From Lingula anatina (taxonomy: Eukaryota > Brachiopoda > Lingulata > Lingulida > Lingulidae), in contig NW_019775535.1 of assembly GCF_001039355.2 (NCBI RefSeq), positions 95,385 to 159,384 of the forward strand: 64,000 nucleotides of DNA, given 5' to 3'. Below are positions 35,544-46,429 of this stretch, in pieces. Made by a program: the position numbers and the translations under genes. Numbering within the stretch: position 1 is the stretch's first letter; each line of letters begins with the position of its first letter. The notes under the pieces are model-generated. The model saw only the letters and a list, made by a program, of their open reading frames with translations. It ran no database searches and was not told the DNA's origin.

Positions 35544-37677
35544 TTGATTTTGTCGGTCATCATTTTAGTTTTAGTTTTAGCTCGAGGAGACAACAACATT
35601 TGCAGTACGTATAGTTTTGATCTTATATATAAAAAGAGAAAGGCATTAGCAGTTCGATTTGACGAAGAGCCTTGAAAAAGTACACGCATATATGATCTAA
35701 TATCAAGAAGTCTACTCTTGATCCGACTGATATGTTATAATTAATGAATTTTCTTTGCTGGCTTGTTATAAATATTATTCTAACAAGCTAAAATTTTAAT
35801 ATATTTGTTTCAGTGACAGATAATACGGACGTTGGCTTTATGTTAGACGCGGTTGGATGGTCAAATGAGGCTGCAAGACTTCAGCAATTTATCAAGAGTA
35901 TGATAAATACCTCATTTGTGTTGGGTCCAGAAAACGTACGAACAGCTGTGTTTTCTATTTCACCTTTTAATAAGCCAGAGAAAATTATCAGTCTCAACGA
36001 CCGACTCGCGAGCAACTTAGTAGACTTACACGTGAACAAAATTACCCTTCGTCAATTTTCACAAGATACTAACACATATTGGGCCCTGTTTTTCTTGAAA
36101 ACAACTGTTCTTTATCCCAGTAATTAAGCAAACCAGACAAACAGCACAAATGCCAGGAAAATTGCAGTTCTTATTACCACGCAGAAGCCATCTAATTTGT
36201 GCAGGGTTGTGAGGGAGGCGGACAACGTCAAGAATAAGGGCGCCGAGTTGTATATTATAGGCGTGGGGGCAGGGGTAGATGTCCTGGAACTACAAGCTAT
36301 GGCCACAGCCCCCGCAGAAGATCATACTTTCGTCTTAAACACATTCGATGGCCTTGTTCGTTTCACCAGGACTTTTTACAAGGCTCTTTGTTCAGGTATA
36401 TTCTTTTTCTTTTTCTTATTATTGGTAATAAAGACATCAACACCGGCGTTAACACCCGAGTTTAAAAATGCCGATCAAGAATGAGCATCGGTTTTCAAAT
36501 TCTCTTGAAATATACAAACGGGGGCTGTTACCCTATTACTCTCATAAACATCCATAAATAACTCCCTTTTCGTGAGTGACATTATCCAATTTGTGCTCCA
36601 TGTTTTGTTTCGTCATTTTTGATTTTTTTGGTCATATCTTAGATGACAAACCGCTGATTCTGAAAGAAACCTAAATAAACTCATAACGTTTTTATTGCAA
36701 CATGCTTTGGTTAAGAGATTACATTTGTTTTGTGTTAAGGATTTCAACAATTATATAATTCAAAAATATATTATACAACTTTGTCAATGATGGGATTTTC
36801 TTGTGATAAGCGCTATTTATATACTGTAAAGATGTATACACGAGAAGGGGCAACACTCTCCCTTTCCAATTCGAAATATCAGCTTAAGATTCAGCCAAAG
36901 TCTTCTTTATAGAGGGGAAACCGCAATGTCGATATTCTGATTTCCCAGCTTAGGTTAATGTACCAAAGATATTGTTGGTCGCAATTTATTTTGAAAACTT
37001 CGTTCTTCCTTTCAGGTGACATTGCAAGCAGCACTGCGACACCAGGGACTTCCGACTGGTACAAACACTACCAATCTAAATGTCCAAAGCCTACAACCAT
37101 TCAAACGACATCATCGGGAAGCGATACAACTGTGAGTCCCGGGCACAAAATAACCTCAGTTTCTTCAGAGGACAGCACTGATTCAACCAGAAGAACAAAG
37201 ACCAACCCCTTAAGTACCAGCGATACCACTGTGAGTTTTGTGGAAAACATAACATCAGTTTCTTCACAGGACAACACTGATTTCACCAGAGGAACAAAGA
37301 CCAACCCTTCAGATGTCAGCGATACCACTGTGCGTTCCGGGGGCAAAATAACATCAGTTTCTGTCAAATTTGGAACCACACAGGACCACACTTCACCATC
37401 TCCAACAGTTTCACTCAACCCTGCAGCTGCCATATCATCTAAAGCACCACCTAAAATGCCTGACAAGAAATGGATCGGTACGACACCAATAGCCACAGAG
37501 CAAGAAAGAGCAACGAAAGAAAACTTATCATGCCAATCCAATGGAGTGGAGGGTATAATGGCTGGTATGCTCGCCGGTGTCGTGTCTGCAGTTGTCACTG
37601 GTGGCGTGGCGGGTTTGGCCGTTTACCTAAAAAAACGGCCGCTAGGTGTTCGACCGAGTATGTTAGAGAACCAATGA
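35544..37677 (+). pseudogene. vWA-domain membrane protein, copy 2 (broken)
   Basis: Same exon plan as copies 1 and 3: exon 1 remnant about 35544-35604, exon 2 35814-36395, exon 3 37016-37677. There are three independent defects. The 5' part of exon 1, including the ATG, is gone: the sequence goes from the leader (CCGTCAGTCTG) straight to the middle of the signal peptide. Codon TAA at 36124-36126 interrupts the vWA domain (after LYPSN). One A is missing near 37673 relative to copy 3, giving an early TGA that removes the cytoplasmic tail. The stalk region stays open, with about three 33-residue repeats, then a transmembrane helix. Splicing would fuse A|TG into an ATG at the exon 1/2 junction, but no signal peptide would follow. 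Confidence 0.85.
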
Positions 37678-39161
37678 AAGTGAAGCATAAAAGTGAAGAA
37701 AAACAGAAAGCGGACTCAATGTGCGAGAAGGATGTTAGAGGATGATAGAAGCTTCTTTATCAACTCAGTGGATGATAAATGGAACAATACTGTAGCACTG
37801 TAAATAATCTTATCACCAAGACATGCAATTGCTTGACTTTTTTCAAACAAATGCGACCTTCACTCCAATTATTTTTCTGTTTTAAATTCGAAGGTTCAGA
37901 TAAGGGTGGTGAGGAAAATGTTTCTTAAAAAGGAAAACCAGGTACAATTTTGTGTATTGTTAATGAAAGGGAACGGTGTTTTAATCGCTAGTTCAGTAGT
38001 GTTGTGTTTTAGGGAGAGTTCGAAGAATTTTATTGCAAACAAAATGTAATCGACGTATGTTAAGATACTTCATAGTATACATGTATGACCACTTCACGTG
38101 ATAAATACCCTAATTTTAGTGATAAATCTACTTCTTAGGATAAAATGCAACTTCATCTCCAAATAAGATATTGTGTGCGACTTTATGGGGCAATGATGAG
38201 AAAGCCCCTATTACAGGCCCTACATTTTGAAAGATAATGTTTTTGAAAAATCATGTTTTTGTACTGTAAACATTATCCAACATACACGGTAGTTAAATTG
38301 TATGTCTTAATTATATTTACAAACGTGTATGCCTGAAAGGATTTCTGTATAAACATTACTGCCATTGGGTGTATTGCTTGAGGTATAATCGTCACATGTA
38401 TAACTGCAGAGGATTGATCCAAGTAATTTCAAATAGCATCGATGTTTCTGCTGTTGAAAATACACGTTTGAGTAAAATTTGCTATTTGTCCATACAGACT
38501 GTAGAGTGGAAGTAAACACCCATGTTTTTCACACGTGGAAGATATTTCAGTTTAGAGTCACCTATAAGACTGCTTGGGAAATGAAAGTTTGTATGACAAT
38601 CATTCCTAATTTTATTAAATTAATAATTATCCGTTGTATTTCATTGTTCATTCAAGGAGTTTCTTTTTGTATTTACCTTGGTGATGTAATTTTAAGTTCT
38701 TCGTATTATTATTTGTTTACTTTCACTATTGTGACTATTTTATTTCTGTCACTGTCCTTATTTCTGTACCTGTCTTTATATATAAGGTCAATAAACGACT
38801 ACTACCATTCTTCAGTTGTTGAACAGGTGCACTTAAGAACAATGTTAAAGCACTACTATCTTATAATCAAGTACTGTTACTTGGCTTTTGTATCACTCAA
38901 TTATTTTCTTTTTTTTTTTACATCGAAAAGCTCAGGTAGACAGGCGAGGATAATATTTCTTAAAGGAGAAAACTAGACAATTTTATACAGCTTGGTCTAA
39001 AAATATGTTTCCATATTTAATAAAGTAGTATTTTCTACTGAAAGGAAAACTTAATTTTTTTCATAGACCTGTCTTACAGACATGTAAGCTTTGTGTGGTG
39101 TAATTTTTTCCTCGTATATGTATACCATCAAATTTCGAGCACAGCTCAATAGTTCATAATG

Positions 39162-39407
39162 TCACTGAATCACTGTGGCTTCTAGCACACTGAAGTTTAC
39201 AATAATAATGTTAAATTTGTCATAGGGAACTCTCCTGATCATGATCGCCGTTCGAATTTTATTCTGGAAAGCATCAATAGCTTGCGGATTGTAAGCACAG
39301 ACACTGTCTTTTAGGTATTGCCAAAGAAAATAGTCCAAAAAAGATAGGACTGGAGGATGAGCAGGCCAAGGGACGGTGACTGATTTGAAACTTACTGGAA
39401 TTGGCAA
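39162..39407 (-). pseudogene. Mariner/IS630-type transposase C-terminal remnant
   Basis: The minus-strand frame contains VPWPAHPPVLSFLDYFLWQY then LKDSVCAYNPQAIDAF. This matches the catalytic-domain end of mariner-family transposases (WPxxSPDLxPLDFFLWGxxK) with the SPDL part decayed. About 80 codons remain. The flanking end sequence GGTCTAAAAATATGTTTCC lies near 38992. A shorter relic is in the block at 33940-34190. Confidence 0.7.
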
Positions 39408-39819
39408 TTACCAGCACTGTTACACATCAGTATCACGTGCACTAATGTAGGCACATGCTACAGCAAACATTAGCGGTGTTTCTTTTTGATAAAGTAGGCT
39501 AGGGGAAGAGGCTGTCTTGTATAATAATCAACATGAACTACACACATTCATATATGATAAATATCAATTCCGGTTGTACATGGCCAAGTGAAGTAGATTA
39601 TCATCAATTGATTGTGCCTGCTGTACATTTTTATTTATTCATCTATGAAATGAAAATTAATAACTTTTAAAGAAACCATTCCTGCAATTCCCTGCACCAA
39701 ATCGTTTCAACAAAATCAATATACATGTACATTGAGACAAGCATATGTTGAACATGAGTTTTTATTGACTGAAATCAATATATCGGTGAATTGGTAGTAT
39801 TTAGAGTTTTTGTTTTACT

Positions 39820-40620
39820 TTTATATGGACACAGTATTTGTATACATTTTTCAATCATAACTAGAAAGGAGAAGAACGGTTTAACTGTTATACGTATATA
39901 TAATCATTCTAATTCTAGTGTACTTGAACATCTACAAATATCATAAACATCCCCAAATTTCCCCTTTCTTTATGTTTAGAAGCAACTGTGAAGAAGAGAT
40001 TCGTAAATGTTGATAGTTATTCTTTCTACAAGGAATATATTCCGTGTGAATGTAATTACCAACCTGAACATTATAACAAATTATATGACGGAAAGTCTGG
40101 CGGTTTTGATAGAAGTGCTGGCTACGCTTTTAACCATTTGACCTGAAGACTGGCAATAAAATAAGCTCTGTGTATTAGGAGGCTGGAATGATACAGCAAG
40201 CAGACGTATTGTGCACAACCACATACATTGCAATCAATAAAGAGCAATTGTCACAACCGAACTTCACACTTAACACAATCATGTTTTCTAAATAAACTGT
40301 AATAAAATTCTTGTAAAGGGAGGTTCTAGTTTCAGATCTTCTATCTAATGCTGTAGGAGGAGATAGTGGAAATCACAAAGTGATAAGAAAAGAATTGTTA
40401 TTCCCAGGTGCACCCTAATTCCGAAATGTAGCCTACATTGCTGATGAGGGGCAATCCCAAAATTCCGATTTCCTCACTTTAATTGCCTTAGAGGAGATAG
40501 CGGAAATTTCAAACGCACGGACGAACAGAGGAACAGATGCACGGACGGGTGGGATAACATGATTCTCGACCTTTTCCACGAAAGTGTTGGGATAACAAGC
40601 GGCATATGCCCCATAAAAAA
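39820..40620 (+). repeat. Dispersed repeat of unknown type (copy 2), broken
   Basis: It is related to 24290-24790: TATATGGACACAGTATTTGTATAC at the start, AACTGTGAAGAA in the middle, and GATAACAAGCGGCATATG near 40590. Between these is extra sequence (about 40140-40500), part of which recalls 18130-18230 downstream of PAL-like copy B. No open frame. Confidence 0.5.
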
Positions 40621-42516
40621 TCACCCTATTTCTAGCGTATTAAAATAAAGATTTTCGCAGCGTATGTAATTTCTTTTTTCACTCAAAACATTTTATCTCC
40701 CTCCCTACTTTTGCCTGCGTACTGGAGACGTACGGAATAAGATTAACGAATCCCTTGCGTTTCTCTGCGTATGGATAATTTTTCTCATACATGTACGTTA
40801 GTGCTATACGCTAAGTACAACAGTACCTTAACGGCAGTCGTTGTCAAGATGCACATATAAACAAACTTTTCACCAGCCTTGCCACTAAAAAAATCCAAGA
40901 GAATCTAATAAAACATTCCGCTTATGTAATGAAGATAGATATTACTATCTGGTGTGTACATGTACCACATGCATTGTGAAATTAGAAGACGCGTCGTTTA
41001 GATACCATGTATCAGTTTCTTATCTTCTAATAATATCCCGCGACTACTTCACTGTATTGATACATATAATCCAACCTTACGATTTATCCCAAAGTAAACG
41101 ACAGCACTCTAAACTTGTTTCAATAAAATTGACAGATTTATTATTAATTGCCCAGCCTCTTTCAAGCTTATGAGACAGGCGCTCATTGCAGTAGCGAAGT
41201 CAGATTATGTGATACTTCTAACGACTGTATAATTACTGCACGTGACTGTTTATGTCATTCATTAGTTATACGCCATATATACATAAATATATGCGTGCAA
41301 TTTAAGCACAAAATATCAGCTGATAACGGGGAGGGACATGTCTTTGGGTACCAATCCTTTTGATAGCAATTGAAAAGTAGACAGTCGGTTTCAGCTTTGG
41401 TCTGATACCTGTACATGGAACAGCACTAGGTGAAGAAATGATACGTTTCTGCCACAACATTAAGGTCTGACAGAAAAGTACATGTCTGCAGACACAAAAT
41501 TTTAGTGACTAAATAATACAGGTTGCGTTTAAGACAAACTATTTCAAAGTTCACTTTAACACCCTGCACCTTAGCACAGAAAATAAATTTCATAAATAAT
41601 AATTCATAGTTTGAGGATAGAAAATGTTAGATTTTGAAGACTTCAATTGTGGAGAATATACGAAAGTTACCTACGGTCCAAAATATCGATCTAAATTTAC
41701 ATCAGTCTGAAACATTAATTCATATTGAAGAATTTTTGTACCCCTACAGACGAATCTCAGTTTTGACCATGATTTGAATCACAGGAATTAAACTGTGAGT
41801 TTTGTTAGTTTGTTTCAATAACCCATGACAGTCAGTGAAACTTGAAAGAGTGTCTTATGGTGGATAAAGACTCATCATGCTTAAGTCTTAAATAGATAGC
41901 TAGTATCACTTTCTTATCTTCCAATAAGAACCGACCACTACTTCACTTTATTGACACACACAATTCAGCCCTGATCATGACTTATCCAAAAGTAAACCTG
42001 GGACGCTGGACATTTATTCTAGTAAAATTGATAAATTCATTTTTCATTGCCCAATCTATTTCAATAACGGCAATATTGTGTGGTATATATCTTTATTGTC
42101 GAGTGCCTGTATAGAAATTGGCTTTGTGACCAATAATTAAGTCTAGTTCATAACTGTGATCGGGATTTAAACACTTAATTTCACCTGTCGACTTAAAGGA
42201 ACACAGCTGCAATCGTGTTTGATAACTTCACATAACCTCCTAGTTTAAGAAGCATTTCTGTTTTGTAGCAAGTTTGACAAATGAATACTTTTAAAACAAA
42301 ATTTTGTCAACCAGTCGGTAAAATGTCCACAAATCAGAAGGAATCGATAGGTGATGGCAGATGTCAACAGACCTATTCAGTAAGATAATAAAGGAGGCTA
42401 CAGAACTTAGATAAACACTTAATAAGATCCCGCTATCAGTTGGCTCTCACATTCTCACACTTGTATAGCATCAACTTACTTTAACTAAATCCACCTGCCT
42501 AAGTCGAAGGTAGACG

Positions 42517-44691
42517 ATGGGTGAAAGAATTTACGCGTATCTAATTTTGTTGGCCATCCCTTTGGTTTTGACTCAAGGAGCAAACGAAATTTGCGGTACG
42601 TATAATTGTGATCATTTATGATAAAAGGAAAATGACACTAGTAACCGTCATATTAATTAAAGAATGGTCAAAGACCACTGAAAAGGTACACACGTATACA
42701 TTTATAATCCAATATCAGGAAGTCTTCTCCTGATCTAATTGATTGGTTATTATTTGCTTGGTTATTATGAATGTTACATTCACAAATTCAAAATTCAATA
42801 TATTCGTTTCAGTGACAGACAATGCAGACGTTGGCTTTATGTTAGACGCAGATGGTGGGGCAAATGAGAGTGCAAGAATTCAGCAATTCATCACCAGCAT
42901 GGTCAATGCTGCTTTTGTGTTGGGCCCGGAAAACGTTCAAATAGCAATATTTTCTGTTTCACCGATTGGTAATACGCCTAAGCCCTTTATCATTCTCAAT
43001 AACAGACATTCGAAGTCTTTATTAGACTACTTCATCGGAACAATACAACTTAACTCGTTTATGCCAAGCTCCAGCACAAATTTCGCCCTATTATTTTTAG
43101 GATCAGTTGTTCTTTATCCACAGAATTTAGCGGATCGAGCGAATGGCACAAATGCCAGAAAAATTGCAGTGCTTATTACCACGCAGAAGACATCCGATTT
43201 GTGTAGGGCTGTGAGGGAGGCGGATAGCCTGAAGCAGAGGGGTGCCGAGTTGTATATTATAGGCGTGGGGGCAGGGGTTGATGTCCTGGAACTACAAGCT
43301 ATGGCCACAGCCCCCGCAGAAGAACATACTTTCGTCTTAAACACATTTGATGACCTTGTTCATTTTACCAGCAACTTTTCCAAGGCTCTTTGTTCAGGTA
43401 AATTACAACAACAAGAAGAAGAAGAACAACAAAAATAATAATAATTGTGAAAAAACTCTGCTGACTGAAAGACACCTCATTATACTCTTTCATTGCCTTT
43501 TTTTGCAATTTTTTTAAATTAAAAAATGACCCTTGTTTTGTGTTGAGGATTTCAATAATAAATTTTTTGTCCAAACATATACATTTTACCTACGTCACAG
43601 ACATGTTAACTTCTTATTGACAAGTCTTTCTTGTATTTAAGCGAATGTATAGAGCACTGCATAGACGAATGTAGGATGAGAGTCCATCTCTCCTCTTTTC
43701 CAAAATAAAACTCCAGATCAAGACTCCCGACTCTAACTTAAGGGGGTGTGAAGCGAGTGAAAATGTTTAAAGACCTTCAAAACACCCCAAATTACACCTT
43801 ATTTTTCTTCTTAGCGGGGATACTTTCATGCCGATATCTAGATTCCCCCTGCTAAATTTTAGTTAATGAAAGATATTGTTGGGTCCATTATTTATTTTGA
43901 TCATAATTTTCCTTTCAGGTGGCACCACAATCAGCACTGCAGCACCAGGGACTTCAGACTGGTACAGACACTACCAATCTAAATGTCCAAAGCCTACAAC
44001 CATTCAAACGACATCAACGGCAAGCGATACAAATGTGAGTTCCGGGTACAAAATAACATCAGTTTCTTCACAGGACAACACTGATTTAACCAGAGATACA
44101 AAGACCACCCCCTCAGAGGCCAGCGATACTACTGTGAGTTCCGGGGACAAAATAACGTCAGTTTCTTCACAGGACAACACTGCACCATATGTGATGGCAA
44201 GGACAGATTCAACCAGAGACATAAAGACGAACCCAGTAATTGCCAGCGATACCACAGTGAGTTCCCGGGGCAAAATAACATCAATTTCTTCCAAATTTGT
44301 CACCCTTCTGGACAACACGTCAGCATCTGTGACATCGTTGACCGTTTCTCTCAGAGAAACAAAGACCAACCCTACAGAAGCCCTATCTTCCAAAGCCTCA
44401 CCCAGAATGCCTGATAAGACAGGTATAGGGACGACACCAATCGCCGCAGAGCAAGAAAAATCCACGAAAGAAAACTTATCAGGCCAATCGAATGGAATGG
44501 ACGGTATGATGATTGGTATAATCGCCGGTGTCGCGTCTGCAGTTGTCATCGGTGGCGTGGCGGGTTTGACTATTTACCTTAAAAAATCCCCGCAAAGTGT
44601 TCGACCAAGTATGTTAGAGAACCAAATGAAAGAGAAGCATAAAAGTGAAGAAAAACAGAAAGCGGACTCTATGGTGGATGTGATGATATAG
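42517..44691 (+). CDS. vWA-domain type I membrane protein with Ser/Thr-rich repeat stalk, copy 3
   Basis: Exons 42517-42595, 42813-43397 and 43919-44691 total 1437 nt, 478 residues, fully open. The signal peptide MGERIYAYLILLAIPLVLTQ is followed by NEIC and a vWA domain (ADVGFMLDADGGANESARIQ ... IIGVGAGVDVLELQAMA ... KALCSG). The MIDAS position reads DADGG, again not DxSxS. The stalk has three 33-residue repeats, one enlarged by a short insertion (NTAPYVMARTD), then a transmembrane helix (GIIAGVASAVVIGGVAGLTI). The cytoplasmic tail is about 40 residues, Lys/Glu-rich (EKHKSEEKQKADSM), longer than in copy 1. The vWA N-half diverges from copies 1 and 2, while the C-half (from about 43220) is nearly identical, suggesting gene conversion. 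This is the best-preserved full-length member; its ligand is unknown. Confidence 0.87.
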
Positions 44692-46429
44692 GGTAATAGA
44701 AGCTTTCTATCAACTCAGTGGATGGTAAATGAAACAATATACTGTAGCCTGTATATAATCTTATCATCAAGACATGCAATTGCTTGATTTTTGTCAAAAA
44801 TGCGACCCATATTCCAATTATTTTACTGTTTTACATTGGATGGTTTAGATAAGGGTGGCGAGAAATTTTTTTCTTAAAGAGAAAACTAGATACAAATTCT
44901 GTGTATGGTTAATGAAACAGAATGTTGTTTTAATCGCAAGTTCAGTAGTGTCAGTTTTAGGGACAGTTCGAGGAATCTTAGCCCAAACAAAACGTCATCG
45001 ACGATATGTTCAAGTAATAACCGACCACCACACTTCCGAGTTTCTAAAATCAGATGCAAGGATTAAGTTTATAGTACTTAATATATTGAACAGTCACATG
45101 CAAATTTTCAATTTTGAAAATTTTTCTGGGTTTTCTTTATTATTTTAGATGATGTAACATGTTTACGAGACAGATCAAACTAGGAAAAAATGGCACAGTT
45201 ATTAGCATGAAAATACCCAAAAGTAAAACAGCAGTTCGTACAGTAAAACGACCATTCATTTCTTACAGAAATGTGATTAAAATCCAAAGTTCGCACTTTT
45301 TTATTTGTCTAAACGAAGCTGTTTCTCATTAAACCTTGAATCGTCTTCTGTGCATTTTATTTATTAATCTGTGCGTATTTTCGCATGAAAGTAAAGACTT
45401 TCTGTATTTTCCACTTCTGTGTTTGGATTGCTTGCATTAAGAAAAACATGGCATGGGATATAAAAATTCTTTGGTGGAATTAAACGTCCGTTGCATAGCC
45501 TTTGCTATTGGTTAAATGTTAAAAAGTTTTCATCATTAACGCTAGCTAATGTATAATGTATATCATAATGAACAGTTCGTCAACAATTTTTCAGTTTCAT
45601 TCAATGCTTGTATGGTAGTACCATGTAAATGATGTTACCTTTAACTCTACGTTATTTTAGAACGTATGCTTTTTCTTCACTAGCAGATTTTTTTCGCTAA
45701 AAATCAAATAATGATTATATAAGTATATTTTCTCAACTCAGTGAATCAACGGCTGAAAATGCAATGTTATTAATAGTAGTTTCGGTGTGAAATGCAGTCT
45801 GACGGGATAGGTCTGCAAAACTAACCTTCCTGGAAAAGCACATGAACCCTGCTTCGGCACTGTTGTATAATCTGTTAATTGTACAATTTTACAATGTTAT
45901 GATATCAAAATACACAGGGAAAATAGATGATGTCGCTTAAAGGGATAATAACTGTTCGTTTTGGCCAAAAAAAAATGAATTTTCCTGGAGTAAACAACAA
46001 TTTTCCCATACTTACCAATGGTTAATGAATCCATTTTTACATTGAAAGTTAGTCCCTGGTTTTTTTTCTAAAAAGTTTGTTTTTTTGTTATAATCTCTTA
46101 AGACATGGTCTAAAGACAAGCTCAGATATCAGAATAATAGCTATGACTGCCGTTTTTATGGTAAAACAGAATATATTATATTTCTATGAGTTGTTCACAA
46201 TGTTTTTATTGTGAAATATAAATCTCATACAAAGAGTTATTATCCCTTTCAGTAGCTGCGTGGTTCAGTGTGTATAAATCATGTGTATAAGATATTTTCG
46301 TCATCATCCAAATGTACTTAAGAATAAACAACTATGAAAACAAAATTTTAGACAGGATAAACTCTCCGACATGAACATATAGATCTACATGGCTGTTTGT
46401 TATTTGATTGCATTACGTTATCTTTCCCT
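44692..46429. other. Gene-free AT-rich spacer
   Basis: The first ~250 bp match the 3' flank of vWA copy 2 (AGAAGCTT, then TATCAACTCAGTGGATG). Beyond that I see no coding, RNA or repeat structure. Confidence 0.6.

Larger units (their letters stand above)
37678..42480. other. Spacer between vWA copies 2 and 3
   Basis: No gene. It holds the 3' flank shared with copy 3, the duplicated block with mariner transposase remnant (38540-39410), the dispersed repeat copy 2 (39820-40620), and the 5' flank shared with copy 2 (from about 41580). Confidence 0.65.

Noticed and set aside
35604-35816. A new ATG formed at the exon 1/2 splice junction of vWA copy 2
   Set aside because: It would give a protein without signal peptide that still meets the TAA at 36124.
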